Positions 7,167 to 14,795 of a stretch of DNA of 52,733 nucleotides are shown here, in pieces; the stretch's first letter is position 1, and every line of letters starts with the position of its first letter. The position numbers and the translations under genes were made by a program. The notes under the pieces are model-generated. The model ran no database searches. It saw nothing but the letters and a program-made list of their open reading frames with translations, and had not been told where the DNA came from. Source of the DNA: a virus; IMG/VR virus record IMGVR_UViG_3300010400_000010, positions 1-52,733 of that record; one strand, written 5' to 3'.

Positions 7167-8430
7167 CTCTGAATCTGATGGTGGAGGAGGAGCTTCTACA
7201 CCTACGGCCCCAACCACAAGTAGTCCTTCAAATCCTACTACAAGTGGATCACCCAGTAGTTCAGCACCTGCCGCAAGCAAACCAGCGCCAAGTAGTGCTC
7301 CTTCTTCACCAACTACAGATCAACAAAAAATACAAAGTGCCCTAGAACGAATTAAGGCCGCAAGTCCTGAAATTCCCAAAGGCACTCCTAAAGCTCCGGG
7401 TCAAACTGGACAAGCAGTAAAACCACTTATTAGTCACAAACCCAGTGAAGAACTATTGACTGGTGAATTTGGTGGTGAAGTAGATGAGAGTGGTTTTACA
7501 GAAGAACCAACACCAGTTGTTAAAAAGCCGGAGAATAAAGATGTGGTTGCGAAGCAACCGGAGAACAAACAGGTACAAGCTGAAGTAAAACCTGTTGAAA
7601 ACGGTGTCGATAAGGAAGACGAACCCTTCTTAAAAAAGATGTCCAAAGAAGCTTCGGCCCATTTCTTGTCGAAGCAAGCGAAGTTAAAAAGTGAGCTTGA
7701 AGTTCTGAAGCAAAAGGTCGAAGCTTCTAAACGGCCTTATCCAGAAAACTATCTCGAACATCCAGAAGCTTACAGCCTTCTTCCTGAATACGGAGAAAAT
7801 GTCCAAAAGCTAAATCAAGCAGATATGGAATATCGTCACTGGTATAATCAGCTTGTGAGAATCGAAGAAGGAAAAGACTGGCAAGATATAAAAGGTTTGG
7901 ATGAGAATGGAAATCTGGTGTTGTCTGATCCAAACAAAGCTTCGACACGGGACAAAATTGCCGTTCAAGCTCAGCTACAAAAATTAGTTGGTTTAAAAAA
8001 TCAGTTCAAAGGAGATGTTGAAAAACTCCAATCCACTTTCAATGCTGAACGTGAAAAACAAAACGGCCTCGTTGTCGGTGAAGTAAATCGCATGTTTGAA
8101 TGGGAAACCAAACCAGAATTGTTGAAAGCTGAACTCGATTTTGGTGGAACAATTGGAAAACGAAACGTTGAACAGCTTCGGAACGAGTTTGTTCAGATGA
8201 TGCCGCCAGTGTTTAGAAACAATCTTGTTACTACAAAAGTTGCAGCTAACATGTATGCGGCGATCCAACTTTATGCGTTTGAGCTAAACAAATTAAAGAG
8301 CGAAAACGCAAAACTCAAACAGGCCGGTTCCGACAACCTACGCGCTGAACCTTCTAGTGATATTCTTGCTGGAAAATCCGATAAGAGTGTTGGAAAAATT
8401 ACAGAATTCTCAATGGAAGGAATTAACTAA
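7129..8430 (+). CDS. Scaffolding protein (candidate)
   Basis: The 433-residue frame begins with about 100 residues of Ser/Thr/Pro/Ala-rich disordered sequence. A charged linker follows, then long helical segments (KQAKLKSELEVLKQKVEASK and LKNQFKGDVEKLQSTFNAE) and a small C-terminal basic region. Position directly before the major capsid gene, length and coiled-coil character fit an internal scaffold that templates procapsid assembly and then leaves. The ATG at 7129 lies inside the preceding gene, and there is no other in-frame ATG near. Translation may therefore start there, at a non-ATG codon, or by frameshift from the 6861 frame. Confidence 0.75.
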   Translation: MIRNNSWKNIQLNSESDGGGGASTPTAPTTSSPSNPTTSGSPSSSAPAASKPAPSSAPSSPTTDQQKIQSALERIKAASPEIPKGTPKAPGQTGQAVKPLISHKPSEELLTGEFGGEVDESGFTEEPTPVVKKPENKDVVAKQPENKQVQAEVKPVENGVDKEDEPFLKKMSKEASAHFLSKQAKLKSELEVLKQKVEASKRPYPENYLEHPEAYSLLPEYGENVQKLNQADMEYRHWYNQLVRIEEGKDWQDIKGLDENGNLVLSDPNKASTRDKIAVQAQLQKLVGLKNQFKGDVEKLQSTFNAEREKQNGLVVGEVNRMFEWETKPELLKAELDFGGTIGKRNVEQLRNEFVQMMPPVFRNNLVTTKVAANMYAAIQLYAFELNKLKSENAKLKQAGSDNLRAEPSSDILAGKSDKSVGKITEFSMEGIN

Positions 8431-8445
8431 ACAGATGATCTGGTT

Positions 8446-8505
8446 GTTACAGCATAATGTGTTGCTTCTATAACCAAAATTGGTTGGCACGCTTTATGCT
8501 GTAAC
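8446..8505. repeat. 12-base perfect inverted repeat framing capsid promoter P2
   Basis: GTTACAGCATAA (8446-8457) is the exact reverse complement of TTATGCTGTAAC (8494-8505). The right arm contains the -12 element of P2. A second inverted repeat, AACCAA/TTGGTT (8472-8485), is nested between the arms and abuts the -24 element. This could be a protein-binding arrangement or an extrudable hairpin. Confidence 0.85.
8484..8500 (+). promoter_or_regulatory. Sigma-54-type promoter P2 (major capsid gene)
   Basis: The site TTGGCACGCTTTATGCT has a perfect -24 block (TTGGCACG) and TGCT at -12 with correct 12-base GG-to-GC spacing. It lies in the 217-base gap before the major capsid gene, with a predicted start near 8511 and a leader of about 137 bases. 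Confidence 0.85.
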
Positions 8506-8580
8506 ATCTTCCAGTTCCTACTACCTACAGTTGCTACTTCTTTCTCAAGGGCATGAGAGGCTACTAGAAGCTAAGGGCAT

Positions 8581-8626
8581 AGCAAACACAAGAATCAAGT
8601 GTAAGTTTGATTCAAAATTGTTTGCT
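8581..8626 (+). promoter_or_regulatory. Two-tier hairpin in the capsid mRNA leader
   Basis: AGCAAAC (8581-8587) pairs with GTTTGCT (8620-8626), and inside it GAATCAA (8592-8598) pairs with TTGATTC (8607-8613). It ends 21 bases before the capsid ATG, leaving the A/C-rich stretch TTTTAACCAAAACTCCTT single-stranded for ribosome landing. A stabilising 5' structure or standby element is the likely role. Confidence 0.7.
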
Positions 8627-8647
8627 TAGTTTTAACCAAAACTCCTT

Positions 8648-9901
8648 ATGCCTAGTTACTACAATCAACCGGCATCTTTCGACAATGCAGTAACGGAAGA
8701 TACCAACAAGTTCGCCCAACTTCCCTTCTATCTCGTCAAAAACGAAGTGAAGGTTTTTCCACGTTGGAATATCTACGATCAACTCTACGGGACGATTGAT
8801 TGGGAACCAAACATGGGTACTACCATGACTGGTATTACTCCTCAGAACTCTCCTGTTGCTGAGGCGTTCTTTGTTCCTAACGAAATCACTTCCGTCCCCA
8901 ACAAGGACGTATATGAAGTTGACAGTGTTTCTCAGAGTGCAACTCTGAAAATGCACCGTTACGAATCCAAACAATTCAACTTCATTCCTTCATTCCAAGC
9001 ATTCTGGAGGGACTACATCAAGTTTGCCGACGGCGACATTGCGCGACAGATCGCAGTCTCCAACAACATGTTCATTCGTACCCAAATGTGGGCACAATCT
9101 CCTTCTGTGTTTATTGCAGGAAGTGGTTTAGTAAGTGCTCCACAGGGTGCAGTCAACAATGCAAACACTGCTGCTGGAAGTAAGAATGTTGCTTACATCC
9201 TTGGTGCATTGATTCCCAACATCAAAACCAATCTTTCTCTTCGGACGTTGTACTCTGCTGCAATGTTCATGAAAGAAGACATTGCGGCCCCTGCTTTCGA
9301 GGGGACGATGAACATGCCTAAGGACAACGAAGGTCTGATGGGTAAGTATGTGATTGTTGGTTCCACAGAAGCTTGGGACAACTTCGCATTCGACAAAGAC
9401 ACCCAGTTGTTGAAGTCAATCAATCTCGACTTGCTGTTCGAGGATTTCCACGGTCTGTTGTTTGGAAAGAACGTCTACAAGTTCGATCCATTCCCCTTGC
9501 GTTTCAAAGCTGACGGCACCGCAACTCCTCCACAAGTTCAAGTTCAAGGAACACTCCGTACCATTCCTAATCCAGACTACGTAAGTATTGCTACCTCTCC
9601 TTACGAAGTTGCTTGGATTCTCGGTGCTGATGCTTACAAAACAATCAAAGTCGGCCCTCCACCCAAGGAATTCGCCACCAAAAACATGTCTGCGAGCAAG
9701 TTCTACTCATTGAAGTGGAATAGTGAAATCCAACTCACAGATCAGGTTCTTATCACCTATGCTGATGGAACTATTGATTTGAATGTTTATGGAACTCAAT
9801 TGAAGTTCATCTCCCAATGCACCCATGGTATTTTGGCCGGTGATCCTCGTTTTGCACTTCCCATCATCTTCCAACGTACTCGCCCTGCTTTGGTAAGCTA
9901 A
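8648..9901 (+). CDS. Major capsid protein
   Basis: The 417-residue protein follows the scaffold and has the mixed alpha/beta, aromatic-rich sequence and size expected for an HK97-fold capsid subunit. It starts MPSYYNQPASFDN and ends RTRPALVS. Codon choice is strongly biased to C-ending codons (AAC, TTC, TAC, CGT), which marks it as the most highly expressed gene of the block. It is driven by P2, and with the next gene is bounded by hairpins at 10480-10549. The fold is inferred from order and style. No motif alone proves it. Confidence 0.88.
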   Translation: MPSYYNQPASFDNAVTEDTNKFAQLPFYLVKNEVKVFPRWNIYDQLYGTIDWEPNMGTTMTGITPQNSPVAEAFFVPNEITSVPNKDVYEVDSVSQSATLKMHRYESKQFNFIPSFQAFWRDYIKFADGDIARQIAVSNNMFIRTQMWAQSPSVFIAGSGLVSAPQGAVNNANTAAGSKNVAYILGALIPNIKTNLSLRTLYSAAMFMKEDIAAPAFEGTMNMPKDNEGLMGKYVIVGSTEAWDNFAFDKDTQLLKSINLDLLFEDFHGLLFGKNVYKFDPFPLRFKADGTATPPQVQVQGTLRTIPNPDYVSIATSPYEVAWILGADAYKTIKVGPPPKEFATKNMSASKFYSLKWNSEIQLTDQVLITYADGTIDLNVYGTQLKFISQCTHGILAGDPRFALPIIFQRTRPALVS

Positions 9902-9945
9902 ACAAAATGATGTTATCCACAGACAAAAACAAAAATAACACCACT

Positions 9946-10470
9946 ATGAAAAACAAATTCATGAAATATCTGGCAATCGCAATGTTGATTGTTGGGCTTG
10001 GAACCGCAGGAAATCTTAAAGCTGCCACTTACTCCACAAATGTGGCCGCTGGACAAATTTCCTTGCTTAGCTTCCAGTCCGGCACCATCTTGTCGTTGAC
10101 AGTTGCAAACACTTCAACAAATATCGCCACATGGTATTTGATTGATGCTCCAACCAACCTCACCACTTGGACTAACGCTGCATATACAAACATCACCTAC
10201 ACTGGTGTTTCAAATATTGTTCTCACTTACACCAATTATTTTGGTGTCGTTACGAGTGTGACCAATCAATATGCAACCTACACCACTAACTCCACCGCAG
10301 CAAACACCAACAACTACAACCAAATCATTGGTGATGTTATTCCAGTTGGTGCAACTCACACGATCAACTATTCCACACTTGGACAAGTGTTCAATAACGG
10401 AATTTTGTTGACCAATAACACCAACGTTACGATCACCATCCAATATCGTAAGTCGTTGATTAACAACTAA
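9946..10470 (+). CDS. Signal-peptide-bearing Asn/Thr-rich protein after the capsid gene
   Basis: The 174-residue protein begins MKNKFMKYLAIAMLIVG, a textbook Sec signal peptide with cleavage predicted after NLKA. An upstream ATG at 9907 would bury the signal, so 9946 is chosen. The mature part is beta-rich and very rich in Asn, Thr and Ser (for example NTSTNIATWYLID). The place directly behind the major capsid gene is where decoration proteins normally sit, but a cytoplasmic capsid protein would not carry an export signal. It may be exported to the cell surface or periplasm, or be a surface fibre. C-ending codons suggest strong expression with the capsid gene. Confidence 0.75.
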   Translation: MKNKFMKYLAIAMLIVGLGTAGNLKAATYSTNVAAGQISLLSFQSGTILSLTVANTSTNIATWYLIDAPTNLTTWTNAAYTNITYTGVSNIVLTYTNYFGVVTSVTNQYATYTTNSTAANTNNYNQIIGDVIPVGATHTINYSTLGQVFNNGILLTNNTNVTITIQYRKSLINN

Positions 10471-10479
10471 ACTATTCGG

Positions 10480-10501
10480 CCCAACAGTTTTCATTGTTGG
10501 G
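10480..10501 (+). promoter_or_regulatory. Hairpin after the capsid operon
   Basis: A perfect 7-base-pair stem CCCAACA/TGTTGGG with an 8-base loop lies 10 bases after the stop of the preceding gene and just before a second hairpin. It may protect the upstream mRNA 3' end or add to termination. Confidence 0.6.
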
Positions 10502-10510
10502 TTGTTGCAG

Positions 10511-10549
10511 GAGTGGGTCGGATTTGTCGGGGATTCGGCCCACTCTTTT
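10511..10549 (+). terminator. Probable intrinsic terminator of the capsid transcription unit
   Basis: GAGTGGG (10511-10517) pairs with CCCACTC (10539-10545), followed directly by TTTT. It follows the hairpin at 10480. Together they would end or attenuate the very strong capsid transcript before the tail genes. Confidence 0.65.
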
Positions 10550-10579
10550 GCAAAACAAAAACTTCAAACTTAATTTCTT

Positions 10580-11008
10580 GTGAGAATTTTTACACTACCA
10601 GCAAAAGACACAATCATTCAGCCTTGTCGAGTTATTTCCATTCCTGCTGCAACCAATGTGTGTATTTATTCTTCCAACGGTGGAACTCCGGGTGTTAATC
10701 CTGCGCAATTTTCAGTATTGTCTCCAACATCTATCGAACAACCTCCTTATAGGAATTTTTTAGTTCAAAACTGTGGAACAGTTCCGTTGAAAATCAAAAT
10801 CAACAAAGGTGTGGTTGGTGCTCCAGGAAGTGCAGACGATTTTCATATCGTTCTCCCCGCTTGTGTTGCAACCGACGACGGCACTTCACAACCAGTAGAT
10901 GTTGCTGGTGATAGTCCAATTGAAATTTGGGTTCGTAACGAAAACGGAGCTACCGCTGGAAGACTTGCTACTTATCGTTCTGGTTCTCAGTTAGATGACA
11001 AAAACTAA
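10580..11008 (+). CDS. Unknown virion-module protein, 142 aa
   Basis: The frame begins with GTG (MRIFTLPAKDTI). No ATG is in a better place. The product is beta-rich with hydrophobic strands alternating with polar loops (FLVQNCGTVPLKIKINKG; IEIWVRNENG) and no signal peptide. It could be a head decoration or head-tail joining protein. Identity is not established. It is the first gene after the capsid terminator. Confidence 0.7.
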   Translation: MRIFTLPAKDTIIQPCRVISIPAATNVCIYSSNGGTPGVNPAQFSVLSPTSIEQPPYRNFLVQNCGTVPLKIKINKGVVGAPGSADDFHIVLPACVATDDGTSQPVDVAGDSPIEIWVRNENGATAGRLATYRSGSQLDDKN

Positions 11009-11013
11009 CTTGT

Positions 11014-11247
11014 ATGACCAAACGGACAGAAAATCTTAGAATTTTCCCTAGAGTGTGTGGTTCTCAACGAGTCACACACTTTCCGGCTTTTGATCCTCCG
11101 TTGTTTGATGATGTTTGGTACAAGAACGGCATTGTTCCTCCTCCAACTCCAACTCCTCCATTTCCTTCTGGTGGAACATTAACAACTGAAGATGGTTTTT
11201 CAATTCAAACCGAAGATGGTCAAGACATCACAACAGAGAATGCTTAA
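11014..11247 (+). CDS. Small Pro/Thr-rich protein, 77 aa
   Basis: The 77-residue protein has a basic N-terminus, a proline run (VPPPTPTPPFPSGG) and a C-terminus made of a degenerate repeat (TTEDGFSI, TEDGQDI, TTENA). It is closely packed between its neighbours. Similar proline-hinged short proteins occur among phage tail components. Function not recognised. Confidence 0.65.
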   Translation: MTKRTENLRIFPRVCGSQRVTHFPAFDPPLFDDVWYKNGIVPPPTPTPPFPSGGTLTTEDGFSIQTEDGQDITTENA

Positions 11248-11250
11248 TAT

Positions 11251-12375
11251 ATGAAACGATTTTTACTTCTATTGATTGGTTTGGTTTGGTGCTTGGATGT
11301 TGGGGCCGCAAGTGTGAAAATAAGTGCTCTGCCTCTAGGAACAACAAACACACTTTACGGTACGAATGTTACCGTAATGGACCTAACACACAACACTACA
11401 AACGATACCTATAGTGTGAACCTTGGCTACCTTGGATCGAATTGGTTTTGGACAAATGTGGTTCTTCAGAACGCTTCTTCAATAAATGGAAATCTCACAG
11501 TAAATGGAAGTGTAAACATGGGAAGTTTTCAAGCTACAAATGCTTCTAATGTGAAAGCATTATTGAGTTTGGATAGTTTGAGAGTTACCAACAGTTCACA
11601 ATTCGATGGTGGAACTCAAACAGTCAATAGTGCCATTGTTCTTAATAGCACTCCACAAATCACCACACTAACGGCCTCTCGTCCACTATACTTGGATGCT
11701 GGTCAAAACATGGCATCTGCGGCCCTAAACGTAACAACTGGAAATGGCATCAGTTTGTTGAATGCTTCCAACGCAGCAGCGCCGATTTTTAAATCCCTAA
11801 CTAATACCGCTTCCACCGGCATCACCGCAACAGATCAAGGAACAAATGTGTTGTTAGCTCTAGCTTCTATTCCAAATACAGCTTTTGCTAACAGTAGTGT
11901 TACAGTAAATGGTACAGCAAACCAAGTTAACACAACCTCTGCTGCTATTGCTTTAGGTGGTAGTGCAACTTTGAGTTTGAGTTCCACACTTGTTGCTCCA
12001 GGTAGTTTAGGTGTAACTGGGCTGACTAGTTTGACCTCAGCCACTAACAATGGTTATTATGCTGGTCTAACATCTACTCTAGCTTATGTTGGTGGAACAA
12101 ACGTCATAGTTGATCTTGCTGTTGCAGATAATTTCTTGCTTACAATGACCAACACAACTTGGATGATCTTCTCCAACATCACCCAAGGCCGAAGTGGATT
12201 TGTTCATATTCTCACCAATGGCACCGCTCAAACCTTGAGTTATGGAGCTTCTAGTGTAAGCCACATTCTAACAAACGCTTCTATCACTGGAATCACTAAC
12301 CAAACTATTTGGGCTTGGAAATCTTCTTTTCACGGCACCAATGTTGCTGTAGTTTCAACCGCAGGGTTTCAATAA
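11251..12375 (+). CDS. Exported tail-fibre-like protein, 374 aa
   Basis: It starts MKRFLLLLIGLVWCL with cleavage likely after VGA or GAA, giving a Sec signal peptide. The mature start VKISALPLGTT is a sequence style common at the head of phage fibre proteins. The rest is repetitive Asn/Thr/Ser-rich beta sequence (NGNLTVNGSVNMGS and similar), as in fibres or long beta-helices. It is transcribed with the tail genes and lies 3 bases after its neighbour. It is probably a surface or receptor-contacting fibre, but the signal peptide implies export before or instead of virion assembly. Confidence 0.72.
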   Translation: MKRFLLLLIGLVWCLDVGAASVKISALPLGTTNTLYGTNVTVMDLTHNTTNDTYSVNLGYLGSNWFWTNVVLQNASSINGNLTVNGSVNMGSFQATNASNVKALLSLDSLRVTNSSQFDGGTQTVNSAIVLNSTPQITTLTASRPLYLDAGQNMASAALNVTTGNGISLLNASNAAAPIFKSLTNTASTGITATDQGTNVLLALASIPNTAFANSSVTVNGTANQVNTTSAAIALGGSATLSLSSTLVAPGSLGVTGLTSLTSATNNGYYAGLTSTLAYVGGTNVIVDLAVADNFLLTMTNTTWMIFSNITQGRSGFVHILTNGTAQTLSYGASSVSHILTNASITGITNQTIWAWKSSFHGTNVAVVSTAGFQ

Positions 12376-12376
12376 C

Positions 12377-13195
12377 ATGAGCAAAATATTCGGATATTTT
12401 CTAGTTCTGTTAATAACATTCACAGCCAGTGGTGGTCCTTCTGGTGTTAGTGGATTCTTTGTTAATCGTCCAGTAGCATCTAGTAGCAGTTTTCCACAAG
12501 CTGCTAGTTTGATTGCTTACTACAAACTAGACGAATCCAGCGGCACTCGTGTAGACCAAACAGCCAATGCACTAGATTTAACAGACAACGGTACAATATC
12601 TGTTGTTGCCGGAAAAATCAACAACGCCGTCAGTAACAATAATTCCTCTTTAATGTACTTATCAAGGAGTTCAAACGCATTATACACTGCAACTGGTGGA
12701 GCTAATTGGTCTATTGGAATGTGGTTAAACATCAACACGGCCTCAGCAGGATATTCTCCAGCTAGTTATTGGAACTGGTCCGGCAACAATGGTGGATGGT
12801 CTTTAGTCACTGGAACAGGAAGCAGCAATGCAAAACTACAACTAAACATCGCTGCAACTTTAGCTTCTGCTGCTGGTGAAAATGCAATTATATCTGGAGC
12901 AGTTCCCTTGAATCAGTGGGTTTATTTTCTCTGGTGCTATGATGGATCACAAGGAAACAACACAAATCGAATTGTTTGTTACACAAACGGTGTCAATGCT
13001 ACATTAACCTTTGCTGGAACACTTCCAGTGGCAATGTTAAAACCTAACGCACAGTTTCAACTTGCCAATTGGACTTCACGAGGTGCATTCGGATTTGCAG
13101 GTAACGTTGATGAAGTTGCAATTTGGGCCGCAACTCTATCCGCTAGTGATGCAACAACCTTATACAATGGTGGGGCCGGAATAACTTATCCTTAA
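12377..13195 (+). CDS. LamG/concanavalin-like protein with signal sequence, 272 aa
   Basis: The N-terminus MSKIFGYFLVLLITFTAS is a probable signal peptide. From about residue 45 the sequence has the LamG jelly-roll pattern: LIAYYKLDESSGTRV at the start, WSIGMWLNI in the middle, LNQWVYFLWCYDG and a closing FAGNVDEVAIWA. Such domains bind glycans or proteins. It is placed among tail fibres, so host-surface binding is likely. It starts 1 base after the preceding stop, which suggests translational coupling. Confidence 0.78.
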   Translation: MSKIFGYFLVLLITFTASGGPSGVSGFFVNRPVASSSSFPQAASLIAYYKLDESSGTRVDQTANALDLTDNGTISVVAGKINNAVSNNNSSLMYLSRSSNALYTATGGANWSIGMWLNINTASAGYSPASYWNWSGNNGGWSLVTGTGSSNAKLQLNIAATLASAAGENAIISGAVPLNQWVYFLWCYDGSQGNNTNRIVCYTNGVNATLTFAGTLPVAMLKPNAQFQLANWTSRGAFGFAGNVDEVAIWAATLSASDATTLYNGGAGITYP

Positions 13196-13196
13196 T

Positions 13197-13508
13197 ATGC
13201 CACCATATCTTGATGAGTTAAACCAAGCAGTTGCTTCTGCAATTGAATCGAATCGTCCAATAGAAGAAGCATACTTTGCCAAATATGGAGTTTATTGCAA
13301 CATTGACTGGAAAGAAATCCCTTTGGTTGTTCCAGGACACATGATCGGTGCAGCAATAAACTACAACGGTGGCTCAGATGGTATTGGAGTTGATGGAGTA
13401 TTTCAATACATCGAAGAAAATGGTAAAACTGTTTGGTTGCGTTCTATTTGCTTTGGTCCATCACAAGACCCTTTGAGGAATTATGATTGGACTTTAAAAC
13501 GTGATTAA
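13197..13508 (+). CDS. Unknown protein, 103 aa, paralogue of the next gene
   Basis: The 103-residue protein has no signal peptide (MPPYLDELNQ). It aligns with the mature part of the next gene product. Shared landmarks in order are AYF, INY, a W-L/T-R pair, GP and a terminal DWT...K. The two are therefore probably a tandem duplication. Function unknown. The frame overlaps by 8 bases a longer reading of the next gene. Confidence 0.7.
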   Translation: MPPYLDELNQAVASAIESNRPIEEAYFAKYGVYCNIDWKEIPLVVPGHMIGAAINYNGGSDGIGVDGVFQYIEENGKTVWLRSICFGPSQDPLRNYDWTLKRD

Positions 13509-13548
13509 AAACTGGGGATCACAAAGGACAACATTATGCAATCTGCAA

Positions 13549-13911
13549 ATGAAGAAACTAATTTTATCAATATTGCTAACAACAGCAATTGTATTTGCAG
13601 CATCAAATGTTCCCAATAAAGCTTTGTTAGATGCAAAAATACTCACAACAACCAACGTTTACTCAGCAGCAGAGATTGCATACTTTAGTATCCACAACGA
13701 ATACAACAAATATCCAACAACCAACATTGATATTGTATTTGGTGGAAGTTTGAGTTTTGCAACCATAAACTATATTGGACCATTCGGAAAAGGTTATCAA
13801 TTTGTTTCAATCTACACCGACACAACAAATGGTATTTGGACACGACTAGATCATATTGGACCAGAAACAAATGACTCTTGCAGACAACAAGATTGGACGT
13901 ATCAAAAATAA
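13549..13911 (+). CDS. Secreted paralogue of the preceding gene, 120 aa
   Basis: The start at ATG 13549 gives MKKLILSILLTTAIVFA, a Sec signal peptide with cleavage before ASNVP. A longer reading from GTG at 13501 would hide it. The mature 100 residues match the preceding protein in the spacing of AYF, INY, WTR, GP and DWT. One copy cytoplasmic and one exported is unusual. Role unknown. Confidence 0.72.
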   Translation: MKKLILSILLTTAIVFAASNVPNKALLDAKILTTTNVYSAAEIAYFSIHNEYNKYPTTNIDIVFGGSLSFATINYIGPFGKGYQFVSIYTDTTNGIWTRLDHIGPETNDSCRQQDWTYQK

Positions 13912-13929
13912 CATAGAAAGGTGGGGAAT

Positions 13930-14160
13930 ATGGGTAAGGAACTTGAAGAACTACAAACACGAATGGCACTAGTTGAAGATCGCTACCAACAGCTTATGAC
14001 AAAACTTGACGAACATTCCAAAGATGACAAAGCCATGTTCAAAGAGTTAAAAGACTCAATAGTGTTGTTGACATCCAAACTCGACGGCCTCACTTGGAAA
14101 GTAGCCATCATGATTGGCACAATCGAAGCTGCTTCAAAATTCATGAACCTTATCAAATAA
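13930..14160 (+). CDS. Coiled-coil protein with C-terminal membrane helix, XhlA-like (lysis candidate)
   Basis: The 76-residue protein has a charged coiled coil (LEELQTRMALVEDRYQQLM) and a C-terminal hydrophobic helix (WKVAIMIGTIEAASKF). This is the plan of XhlA/holin-associated proteins. The ATG at 13930 follows AAAGGTGGGG, one of the few Shine-Dalgarno-like sites here. An in-frame GTG at 13921 is less likely. Followed by a second membrane protein and a lipoprotein, it looks like part of a lysis cassette, although no endolysin is recognised. Confidence 0.6.
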   Translation: MGKELEELQTRMALVEDRYQQLMTKLDEHSKDDKAMFKELKDSIVLLTSKLDGLTWKVAIMIGTIEAASKFMNLIK

Positions 14161-14165
14161 ACCTT

Positions 14166-14474
14166 ATGAGTCTTTTCGTTTCAAGGACAGTAGCAAAAGC
14201 AATGTTGTTGAAAGCAATAGCATTGGAGTTCATGATTGAAAGTTTTGGTTCCCTAGTAACCTGTATCATGGCAGCATTGAGTGGATGTTTATGGAGTGAA
14301 CTTACTCCACAGATGAAATTCACTATGGTGTTGGGAATCACTGCAAATTGGTTAAAGGCTGTTAGTCCTACGATTCAGAAAGGGATTAAGGTAATTGAAC
14401 AGGAAGCAAACGGAAACAACGACACTGGATTTATAAAGAAACCCACAGAACAACAGTTTAACAACATTCCATAA
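14166..14474 (+). CDS. Holin-like membrane protein, 102 aa
   Basis: From ATG 14166 the protein has a probable amphipathic start, a hydrophobic segment (ESFGSLVTCIMAALSGCLW), a second weaker one (FTMVLGITANWLKAV) and a polar C-terminal tail. Size and topology fit a small holin. Position between the XhlA-like protein and a lipoprotein supports that. A structural membrane protein remains possible. Confidence 0.55.
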   Translation: MSLFVSRTVAKAMLLKAIALEFMIESFGSLVTCIMAALSGCLWSELTPQMKFTMVLGITANWLKAVSPTIQKGIKVIEQEANGNNDTGFIKKPTEQQFNNIP

Positions 14475-14480
14475 CATTCT

Positions 14481-14786
14481 ATGAAAACTCCTGTTACGAC
14501 TCTAATCTTTGCAATCCTCCTCACTGTTGGTTGTGCTCACTTCAACTATTCTGCGAATGAAACAAAACCCGATGGAACAGAAATTGCAACCAAAGTTAAA
14601 GCATTCACATTTTTTGATAGTAAGTCTGAGTTGTCAAAACTCAAAACTTCTACAACAGATAAAACTCAGTCTCTTGGAATCGGAACACTTAATCAAGAAG
14701 CTGAAGGAAGTAATGCAGTAAATATTGTAAACTCTGTTGTAAGTGCAGCAGTCACCGCTGCTATCAAATCCACAGTCAAACCCTAA
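14481..14786 (+). CDS. Phage lipoprotein (possible outer spanin)
   Basis: The 101-residue protein starts with a lipoprotein signal (FAILLTVGC, lipobox Cys18), so it should be acylated and anchored in the envelope. The mature part is polar and ends in a hydrophobic, Val/Ala-rich stretch (NIVNSVVSAAVTAAIK). Lipoproteins next to holins are often outer spanins (Rz1) that fuse the membranes at lysis, but this one is not Pro-rich as Rz1 is. A superinfection-exclusion lipoprotein is the alternative. Confidence 0.65.
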   Translation: MKTPVTTLIFAILLTVGCAHFNYSANETKPDGTEIATKVKAFTFFDSKSELSKLKTSTTDKTQSLGIGTLNQEAEGSNAVNIVNSVVSAAVTAAIKSTVKP

Positions 14787-14795
14787 ACATCAGTT

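Noticed and set aside
14114-14130. Sigma-54-like TTGGCACAATCGAAGCT inside the XhlA-like gene
   Set aside because: The -12 part is AAGCT instead of TGCT after the correct spacing, and it lies in codons. It is a weaker match than the seven reported sites.
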